In this document: piece by piece, positions 7,706-15,309 of the stretch
Layout: each line of letters starts with the position of its first letter
Position numbering within the stretch: the first letter of the stretch is position 1
IMG/VR virus record: IMGVR_UViG_3300044624_000337
Location: 1-22,538 of that record
Direction: 5' to 3' (one strand)
DNA from: a virus
Length of the DNA stretch: 22,538 nt
Notes under the pieces: model-generated
What the model was told of the DNA's origin: nothing
The model's input: the letters and a program-made list of their open reading frames with translations, nothing else
Databases searched by the model: none
Made by a program: the position numbers and the translations under genes

Positions 7706-8989
7706 TTATAATTTTCCGTAATCTAATCCCCAACTAGCCTTAACAGGAAACCCACTTCCTTCAATTATTTCCTTTAATCCTCTAATAATCCCCTTATCTA
7801 TATCAGTCGGAACATCAAAAAGGAACGAATCGTATGTATAAAGGCAAAAGCGGATTCCACTCCCATCTATATAATCCAATACCCTTCTCATCACATCCAC
7901 ATTCATTTCAGTTTCCACCGCTTGTAGAAGATAGTTAAATACCTTTTGTGCATTGGGTTGTTCTATCCACTCCAATGGAATATGACGGTGTGGTGTTTGT
8001 AGGTATCCATTCCGTTGTGTTTCAATCCATAAGTTATCAATGTAATCAGCCACCTTATCGAAGTATGGTATTTGGCGGAACTCATCATCGATACCACCAT
8101 ACAACAATTGGAATGTTATCCCCTTCGATTCATCTATACTACAACCATATTGGTCAGCTAACCATTGGTGCATATTCCCATCCGGCACATCGAATCCAAT
8201 CAACTTAGCAATCAGACGGGGGTGATATGCGTTATAATCCATTTGAAGGAATATCCCATCCGATACGAAACATTCTCTACTACCATCGGTTTTGTTTAGG
8301 GCGGCATAGTTCACACCACCATGTCTATTGGATGGTCTACCTGTCACCGTAAATGGATTGTATTCCGTAAACACTAAGTTATCGCGTGAAAGCTGTTTGG
8401 AAGCTTGAGGCCATCTATCAATAAATTTTTTCCCATCGACCCGAATCCCATATCGTTCAATATCTGAAAGGGTTGGTAAGAATATATCGTTATACCAATT
8501 ATAAGTTTTATATTTTAGAGGAATACATTTTACGAATTGTGGTTCTATTGCTTCCGCAAGTTTAAGAATGGGAATGGATTGAATGATGTCCTCTTTGTAA
8601 CCCCTATGTAAAAGGGGAGCTACTAAGTGTTGTAGTGGTTGAGAATAATCTATTGTTTTGCCATGCTTTAAGAAATAAGCAGTATCAACATCATTCAATC
8701 CCTCCCTTACATTTGTAAAAGATTGTAGTAGCTTTTTCTTTTGAAATACCCATTTCTCACCGGTAGTATTCAACACACCTTCTATTTCCTCATTAGAGAG
8801 TGATACAGCGTCTGTGTGTTGTTGTGGTATGATGTACTTGTCCGATTGGGTACTAACGAATAGGAACGATATATGAGTGTTTTGCGGATGCTTCTCATTA
8901 TCTACCCACAATGGATACCAAATAGATGCTTCCGTTTCCAGTAATCTCTTTAATTCGTTTAATTCTATAATAGACTCTATAATTCTCAT
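7706..8989 (-). CDS. Minimal family-A DNA polymerase with degenerate exonuclease domain and no evident thumb
   Basis: At 427 aa this is far shorter than the roughly 600-aa Klenow-type core. The polymerase motifs are nevertheless clear: TGRPSN (216-221); RECF (238-241); motif A LQMDYNAYHPRLIAKL with D251; O-helix motif B KGITFQLLYGG with K289, F293 and Y297 in exact K-x3-F-x3-Y spacing; and motif C YTYDSFLFD with D387 (the usual His before Asp is Tyr). The position matching Klenow R754 is Ile. Residues 20-140 look like a remnant 3'-5' exonuclease domain: D30-x-E32 fits Exo I, but the Exo II Asn/Asp are absent. Only about 30 residues separate GIRVD (181-185) from TGRPSN, leaving no room for a standard thumb. 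It seems more GC-rich than its neighbours and lies downstream of a host-type promoter. Family assignment is confident; in vivo role unknown. Confidence 0.85.
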   Translation of the reverse strand: MRIIESIIELNELKRLLETEASIWYPLWVDNEKHPQNTHISFLFVSTQSDKYIIPQQHTDAVSLSNEEIEGVLNTTGEKWVFQKKKLLQSFTNVREGLNDVDTAYFLKHGKTIDYSQPLQHLVAPLLHRGYKEDIIQSIPILKLAEAIEPQFVKCIPLKYKTYNWYNDIFLPTLSDIERYGIRVDGKKFIDRWPQASKQLSRDNLVFTEYNPFTVTGRPSNRHGGVNYAALNKTDGSRECFVSDGIFLQMDYNAYHPRLIAKLIGFDVPDGNMHQWLADQYGCSIDESKGITFQLLYGGIDDEFRQIPYFDKVADYIDNLWIETQRNGYLQTPHRHIPLEWIEQPNAQKVFNYLLQAVETEMNVDVMRRVLDYIDGSGIRFCLYTYDSFLFDVPTDIDKGIIRGLKEIIEGSGFPVKASWGLDYGKL

Positions 8990-8994
8990 TGGAA

Positions 8995-9026
8995 TAAAGA
9001 TACAACTTTTTTACCAATTTACCAAA
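8995..9026 (-). promoter_or_regulatory. Flavobacterial-type promoter upstream of the polymerase gene
   Basis: On the coding strand TTTGG (9026-9022) is followed, 20 nt after its TTG, by TATCTTTA (9002-8995). This matches the Bacteroidota primary sigma pattern of TTG and TAnnTTTG at about this spacing, with A in place of the final G. The -7 element is only 5 nt before the ATG, so the mRNA would be almost leaderless. That weakens the call. Confidence 0.4.
9010..9025. repeat. Perfect tandem octamer in the polymerase promoter region
   Basis: TTTACCAA occurs twice head to tail (9010-9017 and 9018-9025), reading TTGGTAAATTGGTAAA on the coding strand. It lies between the candidate -33 and -7 elements, where a regulator could bind. 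Chance duplication in AT-rich DNA is possible. Confidence 0.6.
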
Positions 9027-9425
9027 TTATTTGTCAAAAATATCGGAGATATCAACAACCCATAATTTTGGGTCATGTCCGTAGCGAACTAAACCGGATA
9101 AACGAGTGTTTCCGGCAACTAAATCATAATCAGTATCACTAAATTTTACAACTATTGGATGTTCAACCAATCCATCTTTTATGTATTGTAATACGAATTT
9201 CTTTTTTGTAGGATGTAATCCATTAAAATCTAAATCTACATTTCCCAAAATATCTTTAATTTGGGAATAGTTTACAATGTATCCAGCTTTACCTCTCTTA
9301 ATCCATGCCAATCTACCCATTTCAACAAATTCCGGATAACGCTGTGCTTCTTCCCATTCACTATCAAAGTTTGGATGAGTGTATCTGATTGTACTTTCGT
9401 TTAATAATGTTTTTAATAATATCAT
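9027..9425 (-). CDS. Small ParB-like (ParB/sulfiredoxin fold) protein
   Basis: A 132-aa protein whose C-terminal half holds a ParB/Srx-type core: the strand HPIVVKFSDTDYDLVAGN followed by TRLSGLVRYG (107-116), where G-N-T-R-L-x-G-L matches the ParB box that binds nucleotide in this fold. Such domains occur in partition proteins, in nucleases and in free-standing phage proteins; with no helix-turn-helix domain, partition is unlikely. The N-terminus MILLKTLLNESTI contains L-N-E|S, a possible prohead protease cleavage site. The gene starts 16 nt after the upstream gene and has no Shine-Dalgarno sequence. Its stop codon abuts the tandem octamer in the promoter region of the polymerase. A nuclease or DNA-modifying role is possible but unproven. 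Confidence 0.7.
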   Translation of the reverse strand: MILLKTLLNESTIRYTHPNFDSEWEEAQRYPEFVEMGRLAWIKRGKAGYIVNYSQIKDILGNVDLDFNGLHPTKKKFVLQYIKDGLVEHPIVVKFSDTDYDLVAGNTRLSGLVRYGHDPKLWVVDISDIFDK

Positions 9426-9441
9426 CTATAAAACTGTATAA

Positions 9442-9795
9442 TTAATTTTTAGAAAATTGTAAAAGATTGGGTAAATACAAACTTACAGATGGTAAGTTTT
9501 TAGCTGCATATCTTATTGTTTTTGAATTAATTGTTTTAATTTCATCAACACTACCACTAATCTTCCAATTCAATGCTACTGTTAAATAAAATGAATTTAT
9601 AGAATACTTTGTAAAGTTTTTTGAATTAACTTCATAAACAACACCATTTCTATCATTTACCCTTTGTATAAAAAACCTTGTTATATAACCACGTTCATAA
9701 TCACTATCATCCGGCTTTGGTATAAATGTATTAACTTCGCTTAATGAAAAATCTCTTGGTAATTTTACAATTCGTTTGTATCGTTTCAAATCCAT
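9442..9795 (-). CDS. Conserved phage protein adjacent to the hub gene
   Basis: A 117-aa basic protein. Recognisable stretches are MDLKRYKRIVKLP at the start, DYERGYITRFFIQRVND (32-48), YEVNSK, and a C-terminal NLPSVSLYLPNLLQF. The Y-x-R-G-Y-I-x-R-F-F-I-Q-R pattern is one I associate with small unassigned proteins next to baseplate hub genes of marine myophages. It has no signal peptide, membrane helix or catalytic motif. The gene starts 9 nt after the hub stop and ends 16 nt before the ParB-like gene, so it is part of the same transcript as the hub. A baseplate or hub-associated role is inferred from position and compact beta-rich composition only. Confidence 0.65.
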   Translation of the reverse strand: MDLKRYKRIVKLPRDFSLSEVNTFIPKPDDSDYERGYITRFFIQRVNDRNGVVYEVNSKNFTKYSINSFYLTVALNWKISGSVDEIKTINSKTIRYAAKNLPSVSLYLPNLLQFSKN

Positions 9796-9804
9796 AATAA
9801 ATTA

Positions 9805-12150
9805 TTATTTAGCTGCATTATACATTTGCCTAAAGCCACCCTCAATTTCAGTTTTCCAAACCATACCATCTATAATATGCTTAACAGATAATATTTGAAA
9901 GAATCCACCAGTAGAATAACTATCAGGAATTCCTATAATTCTAAATTTATCACCACGTCTAAACCCACTTACACCATGTACCGTAAACTTAAATTTAATT
10001 GGAAGTAAAATAGATGTGGATTTACCACCCTCAATATCTATTATTTCCTGTCCAACTTTCAAATTTTCAAAAACAACTTGGTCATTGTATGCAGCCAAAT
10101 AGTTTTTATCATATACCTTATCTTCCCATTTTGCATCTTTAGCTAATACATCTACTTTTGGAACTAAACAAACTTTTTCAAAAAATGTTGCAAACTTTTT
10201 TTCGATTTCCGCTTTTACCTCATCACTTGCCTCCTGTCCTGCCTCACCTGTTACGTTTTTATCATCTCCTTTTTGTCCTGATATAATTTCTCCCGTTTGT
10301 TTTTCCTGCTCTATTTTATTTAGAACAATATCACTTTTTCCTTTAGCAAATAATTTACCTTGTATAACAGGAGATGATGTATTAACAGTTACAGATTCAC
10401 TCATTCTAGATGCTATAATTTGATTCATCATAGCACCACCAATATCCATATCAAATGCAGCATCTATAAAAATAGAATCCGGTCCACTTAAATTAAAAGC
10501 ATAAGCTTCAACAGTTTCACCATCCGATACCAAATTCATATCAACTACTCGCAATTCCGTAATTCCAGTTTGTGCATTTGGAGCTTCTTGTATTTGAAAG
10601 TCCCACATACCACCAGCGGCGGATGACATTCCATTTAATATCTGATATAATGCATCCTTTATTAAAAAGTTTTTTGTTTCCATAATACTTTTTACAAATG
10701 CAAAATTAACATAAAGGTCATTTAGAAATCCCCATCTACCTTCAGCTTTTTGCAAAGGTCTACTTCCTACTAAATTATAATCAATTTGTCTACCACCAGC
10801 GGCTCCATTTGATATAGCTCCTTTATATGGGAATCTAATTTCAGATTTACCAAATTTTACAGTGTTATCAGTAGTACCACTAAAATCTTTAACAGTACCA
10901 GATTTAGCAACTACGGAAAAATCAGGTGCTGGTGTTTTTTCATTTGGAATAAATAATTTTGATTTATCAGTACTAAATATTTTTGGGAACGCAGAACATA
11001 CTGTATTTGCTGTATTAATCTTAAATTTTACAATCTTCCCACCAACTACATATCCTTTGGCAGCTACAGTATTCATAATATCAACTATTACACCAAATTT
11101 AATAAATTTTTCTTCACTAGCAAGTTTTGTTCCTTCTGGCATATCAACTTTTTGTGTACCCTCATCACCTGCAACTACAACTGATGATTTACCATCTCCA
11201 AATATCCCACTCCAAAAGCTTCCTTCTGTTTCTGAATTTATATTTTCCGTAACTTCACTATCAAAATTTATATAAAATGCAGCGTTTTTCAAAAATTTTT
11301 CACCAAAAGTTTTTACAATACCAGTTCTTCTATTTGATGGTAACTCATTAAATGCAAATTGCCATCTTCTATAATCCAAAGTTGTTAAATCTATAAAAGA
11401 AAATATACCACTAACATTATATTCAAGTCCGGCAGGTGGATTATCGTTTTTACTATTTGCTTTATCCGCTGCAGTTAGTGTGTTATCGGCAGCCATAAAA
11501 TATGTAGGTAATTCGGTAAAACCCGTACATTTAACATTTACATCCCAATAAGTATCACTTGTACTTATAGACCCACCTGTTATAAATCCCAAATATACAT
11601 CAGATAATCCATTTGTACTTGACCTTCTCTTTTCAGTAGTTTTCATATCTTGATATGCACCAACACTTGCCGCAGATAAAGTACTTTTTGCTGATACTCC
11701 TTCTGCTGTATTCCATCCCCATTCAGCAAAAACAGTAAAACCGGGTTCTAAAAAATGTTGCATTATTAAATCTAACTGACCTAATGTAAAACAACGAATA
11801 GTAAAATTTAATTTTCTTGATATATTACCAGCCCCCTCATCACACTCCATATTAGTTACAATAGGAGAAGGTCTACCAGCACCATCAGGACTAGCTACAG
11901 CCGCCCCACCCCATGTTATACCAATAGTTCCGGCTTGCGATTTATTTCCATAAACCGTACCAGCTCCACTATCTCCAGATGCTTGAAATAATCCATAATC
12001 AGGATTTGAATATAATATAAGCCCATCACCTACACCAGATGCAAGCTTTACCCAACAATTCAATCCAGATATAACCAATGGGTTATTCTTTCGTGAAGTT
12101 AGAGTTTGAGCAACATACCCATGTATATTAGAAAAATTAGGAAATGCCAT
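9805..12150 (-). CDS. Baseplate hub protein (T4 gp27 / P2 gpD-like)
   Basis: A 781-aa structural protein. Near the N-terminus LNFTIRCFTLGQLDLIMQHF and VFAEWGWN (114-147) are typical of large hub proteins in non-model myophages. The last 65 residues read FKFTVHGVSGFRRGDKFRI, then GGFFQILSVKHIIDG and VWKTEIEGGFRQ. This is the gp27/gpD-type ending in which a tube-like barrel domain closes with a W-x-T-x-(L/I)-E-G-x-(Y/F)-R strand. The protein should form the trimeric hub joining the tail tube to the spike. It is about twice as long as T4 gp27 (391 aa); a Lys/Glu/Gly-rich insertion lies around residues 610-650. Position after the initiator and LysM genes matches P2 gpD. No lysozyme domain is present. 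The start ATG follows the LysM gene by 5 nt. Assignment rests on sequence pattern plus gene order. Confidence 0.65.
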   Translation of the reverse strand: MAFPNFSNIHGYVAQTLTSRKNNPLVISGLNCWVKLASGVGDGLILYSNPDYGLFQASGDSGAGTVYGNKSQAGTIGITWGGAAVASPDGAGRPSPIVTNMECDEGAGNISRKLNFTIRCFTLGQLDLIMQHFLEPGFTVFAEWGWNTAEGVSAKSTLSAASVGAYQDMKTTEKRRSSTNGLSDVYLGFITGGSISTSDTYWDVNVKCTGFTELPTYFMAADNTLTAADKANSKNDNPPAGLEYNVSGIFSFIDLTTLDYRRWQFAFNELPSNRRTGIVKTFGEKFLKNAAFYINFDSEVTENINSETEGSFWSGIFGDGKSSVVVAGDEGTQKVDMPEGTKLASEEKFIKFGVIVDIMNTVAAKGYVVGGKIVKFKINTANTVCSAFPKIFSTDKSKLFIPNEKTPAPDFSVVAKSGTVKDFSGTTDNTVKFGKSEIRFPYKGAISNGAAGGRQIDYNLVGSRPLQKAEGRWGFLNDLYVNFAFVKSIMETKNFLIKDALYQILNGMSSAAGGMWDFQIQEAPNAQTGITELRVVDMNLVSDGETVEAYAFNLSGPDSIFIDAAFDMDIGGAMMNQIIASRMSESVTVNTSSPVIQGKLFAKGKSDIVLNKIEQEKQTGEIISGQKGDDKNVTGEAGQEASDEVKAEIEKKFATFFEKVCLVPKVDVLAKDAKWEDKVYDKNYLAAYNDQVVFENLKVGQEIIDIEGGKSTSILLPIKFKFTVHGVSGFRRGDKFRIIGIPDSYSTGGFFQILSVKHIIDGMVWKTEIEGGFRQMYNAAK

Positions 12151-12155
12151 AAACT

Positions 12156-12452
12156 TTATTTTTTGAAGTTATCCAATATCTGAATATAATTAGTTGGTAT
12201 TCGTAAAATTGTTCCTTCTTTTAATGCAAATACTGCCGTATGTAAATTATTTGCAGATGCTATTATCCACCATAATGTAGAATCGTTATAAAAATAGTTA
12301 GCAAGAGTATCCAGTCTATCGCCTAATTCCGTAGCAACATATATATCATCATCTCGTAATGGAATATTTGGATATACTCTGCTTGAGTAAACCTCTCTAC
12401 CATCAACTGATTTTTTTAATTTTGCATCATAATATCTACTACTGAAATTCAT
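12156..12452 (-). CDS. Small LysM-like baseplate protein (T4 gp53 / P2 gpX type)
   Basis: A 98-aa protein. After RYYDAKLKKSVDGREVYSS it shows the hallmark of phage LysM-like baseplate proteins: YPNIPLRDDDIYVATELGDR, LDTLANYFYND, LWWIIASANNL, and a final GTILRIPTNY. In T4, gp53 carries a LysM-like domain and clamps wedges to the hub; in P2, gpX has an equivalent short LysM fold. Here the domain is thought to be structural and not for cell-wall binding. It sits between the 947-aa initiator-like gene (13 nt upstream) and the hub gene (5 nt downstream), exactly the U-X-D position of P2. The leader is A/T-rich without Shine-Dalgarno. Family recognition is good; the choice between gp53-like and gpX-like roles is open. 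Confidence 0.8.
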   Translation of the reverse strand: MNFSSRYYDAKLKKSVDGREVYSSRVYPNIPLRDDDIYVATELGDRLDTLANYFYNDSTLWWIIASANNLHTAVFALKEGTILRIPTNYIQILDNFKK

Positions 12453-12465
12453 TTTAATTTATATT

Positions 12466-15309
12466 TTATTTAGCTTTTGCTTTTGCCTTTTCTGGTTTTA
12501 TTGTTTTACCTTTTGGATTTGCACTTTGCGTTTGTTTCTTTTTATCAGTTTTATCTAATGACTTAGAACCATTTTTACCAGTTTGAGTTGATTTACCAAC
12601 ACCACCCTTACCATTTTCACTAACACCACCACTAAAGCCATACATACTTGATGTACTACCTTTACTTTGTAAAAACTTAAACGTTATAGCTACATCAATT
12701 ACTTTTGGAGCTTTATATCCACTAACATCCGTACCAATTTCCCAAGGAGAATTATCATCGATGGTATATGATAATGATTCTATAAAAGATTCTTTTGTTT
12801 TATATAAATCACCCAATGTTAAACTTACCAATGGTGGTGTCACAGCTCCATTTGCAGGATATCCTTGTGGATATACCATTTTTGCTAATACACCTAACTT
12901 ATCCCAAGCCGCAATGTGTTCTTCTGGATTTTGAGACCATACTCTAAAATTAAATGTTACATTACGTTCTACACTTTGGTATATATAATAACTAAATGGA
13001 GAACCTATAAATCTCTGACTATCCCAACTTGGAGAAAATGTTTCAGTAAGTCCTGTTATAGTACCTCTAAACATAACACTATTTTCAGCGTTAGTCAATG
13101 ATGCAATTACTAATGGAATAAAATCATAAGATTGTATATCCTTTCCAGATGCATCTTTTTTTACACCTGGCTTTTGTTTATTTATATAATCACCATTATT
13201 TGATGAAGTTCCATTTTTAGATTCTTGGTCTTTTTTAGGAAATTTGAATTTATCCGTATCTTCTTTTGTAGGTACTCCACCATTACCAGCTCCCACTTGA
13301 TTTAATTCAGCCGATACTCTTGGATTTGCCGCTGGATTTGTTTGTGTTTTGGTTAATATTTTAGCTAACTCACTATCGTTACCTCTACTTCTTAAATTAC
13401 TATATGCTCTAATTTCTTGTGTTATTGGAATTCCTTTATTTCTGATACCAATAACATTCTTAGGGTCTGGTTTAGAAACACCAGCTCCCGCTTGAGTTGC
13501 TGCTAAAACCGATGATAAATCATTTCTTGTGTTAATATCGGTTGTAGTTTCATCTACCGTATTCGAATATGCAGTTGATGGTATATTTGGGTCATTTTTT
13601 AATATAGGGTCTGATTCAGCTGATATTTGTTGTTTTTTTCCCAACACCTGTTGTCCTTCTTTCCTACCACCTATCAATTCAGATGGACGTGGTTTTTTTA
13701 CAGAAGAAACCGAATCTGGCAGTCCTTTTGGAGAAACGTTATCTTTAACCAAATTAGTAAACAAATTTTTACCACCCTTACCAACAGAACCTAAATTATT
13801 TGTTGATGGGAATTGTGATTTACTATTTTGTGTTATTTGTGGTTTACTAGCAGGATTTGCATTTGAATTTTCAGACGTAGTTCCTACCAATTGTGTTAAT
13901 CTAGTAGATAAATCATTTCTCAAATTTACATCATCAGCTAATTCATCAACAGTATTAGAATATGCAGTTGTTGGTATATTTGGGTCATATTTTAATACAG
14001 GATTATCTTTAGCCTGTTTTATCTTTACACCCACTTCTATCTGACCTTGCTTTCTACTTTTTGCTAATTGGGTAGGGTCTGGTTTAGGAGTTTGGAAAGA
14101 ACCATCTGGCTTAGTACCAGCTCCACTTGGTGTGGATGGTTTTTCAGGAGCTGTTTTTCCTAATTGATTGGAATTTGATTGTATATTTGATGTAGATAAT
14201 CCATTCAATTTATCTAACATACTTGATAAATCATTTCTCAATGCTACATCTTCGGATGCTTCATCAACGGTATCTGAATATCGGATTACAGAATCAGCTG
14301 CAGTAGGTGTACCTCCACTTTTCGTATCACCAACTGATTTCCCAGCTGATATTTCTTGTTGTCCTACTTTTTTGGCTTGTGATAAGTTTTTCTCATTATC
14401 TTTTTTAATATCAGCTACCTTATCACCTAATTTAGCAAATGGATTGTTTGATGCGTTTATACTATTTGTTGAACTTCCAGCGGTAGAACTTATTGGCTTT
14501 TCTACACTTGTTGTATTTGTACCTCTAGCTAATAATATTGATGATAAATCATTTCTACCAACTATATCATTATTTGATTTATCTACTGTAGTTGAATAGA
14601 ATGCCTGACTATCGTATTGAATTTCAGATGATGATTTTTTTGCGTATAATTGTTGTCCTTCCGTTCTACCTCCAAATAATTTTTTACGAACTGCATTTTT
14701 AGCTAATCCAATCCCTCCACCAATAACTCCATTTAATATTTGCTTAGGTGTACCTGTTGCGTTCTTTGCTAAAAACTTACCTACTAATGTACCAGCTGCA
14801 TCTTTCTTTATTTCTGCTAAAGTAACCATTGTATTTGGTTCTTTACCTGATTTGAATTTTTGATTCAATGCTATCTTTGTTGGTATCATTGTTTCGGGAA
14901 ATGCAATACCTAATTTAGATGCTAATTTTAATCCAGCGGTTTTACCTTTATTTATTAAATTACCAACAATCCCTCTATCACCGGCAGTTGTACCAGTACC
15001 ACCTTTCATAGTAGTAACCATATCGGTTGATTGAGTACTTAATCTAAAAACATCAGTACCATATATTATTGGTGCTGATAATTTATTTATAATTCTAAGT
15101 CCTGTTGCTTCTTCTTCAAAAAACGATTCCGATAACCTAGCACCAAATCTTCGTCTTAATACATTTGCTGCCTTAAATGGCAATCCTAACAAACTATTAC
15201 CAGGCGTAATAAGAATGTCTTTACTATCACGAATATCGTATTGCTTAGCTGCAGTCTGTCCGCTTTCTAAAACTTTAGTTTGAAATAATTCTTTTAATGA
15301 CTTTCCCAT
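12466..15309 (-). CDS. Tail-tube initiator/baseplate protein with internal repeats (gp48/gp54 or gpU-like C-terminus)
   Basis: A 947-aa protein. The N-terminal 210 residues are a unique region rich in Gly, Lys and Leu. Residues 213-650 hold four clear copies and one decayed copy of a repeat. Each copy starts with a G-x-x-x-G-Q-Q-like element (213, 315, 419, 547) and ends in Y-S-x-T-V-D-E followed by R-N-D-L-S-S (238, 344, 450, 581), joined by Ser/Thr/Pro/Asn linkers. Residues 724-880 form a folded domain (YDFIPLVIASL, RFIGSPFSYYIYQSVERNVT, PPLVSLTLGDLY, SFIESLSYTIDD, SPWEI, VIDVAITFKFL). I read this as a tube-initiator or baseplate cap domain. The tail is Lys-rich. T4 gp48 and gp54 are only 364 and 320 aa, so the repeat block is extra. 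The start overlaps the tape-measure stop by one base (TAATG). Confidence 0.6.
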   Translation of the reverse strand: MGKSLKELFQTKVLESGQTAAKQYDIRDSKDILITPGNSLLGLPFKAANVLRRRFGARLSESFFEEEATGLRIINKLSAPIIYGTDVFRLSTQSTDMVTTMKGGTGTTAGDRGIVGNLINKGKTAGLKLASKLGIAFPETMIPTKIALNQKFKSGKEPNTMVTLAEIKKDAAGTLVGKFLAKNATGTPKQILNGVIGGGIGLAKNAVRKKLFGGRTEGQQLYAKKSSSEIQYDSQAFYSTTVDKSNNDIVGRNDLSSILLARGTNTTSVEKPISSTAGSSTNSINASNNPFAKLGDKVADIKKDNEKNLSQAKKVGQQEISAGKSVGDTKSGGTPTAADSVIRYSDTVDEASEDVALRNDLSSMLDKLNGLSTSNIQSNSNQLGKTAPEKPSTPSGAGTKPDGSFQTPKPDPTQLAKSRKQGQIEVGVKIKQAKDNPVLKYDPNIPTTAYSNTVDELADDVNLRNDLSTRLTQLVGTTSENSNANPASKPQITQNSKSQFPSTNNLGSVGKGGKNLFTNLVKDNVSPKGLPDSVSSVKKPRPSELIGGRKEGQQVLGKKQQISAESDPILKNDPNIPSTAYSNTVDETTTDINTRNDLSSVLAATQAGAGVSKPDPKNVIGIRNKGIPITQEIRAYSNLRSRGNDSELAKILTKTQTNPAANPRVSAELNQVGAGNGGVPTKEDTDKFKFPKKDQESKNGTSSNNGDYINKQKPGVKKDASGKDIQSYDFIPLVIASLTNAENSVMFRGTITGLTETFSPSWDSQRFIGSPFSYYIYQSVERNVTFNFRVWSQNPEEHIAAWDKLGVLAKMVYPQGYPANGAVTPPLVSLTLGDLYKTKESFIESLSYTIDDNSPWEIGTDVSGYKAPKVIDVAITFKFLQSKGSTSSMYGFSGGVSENGKGGVGKSTQTGKNGSKSLDKTDKKKQTQSANPKGKTIKPEKAKAKAK
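13350..14680 (-). repeat. Diverged in-frame repeats within the 947-aa tail gene
   Basis: The plus strand shows GATAAATCATTTCT at about 13517, 13906, 14226 and 14544, and a longer near-match around 13571 and 13963 (GTATATTTGGGTCAT). These encode the R-N-D-L-S-S and D-P-N-I-P repeat parts. Copies about 318-393 nt apart imply past duplication of a roughly 106-131-residue unit. Confidence 0.8.

Noticed and set aside
12156-12452. LysM-like gene as a cell-wall-binding lysis protein
   Set aside because: The IPLRDDDIY and LWWIIASANN pattern and the position between initiator and hub fit the structural baseplate LysM family.
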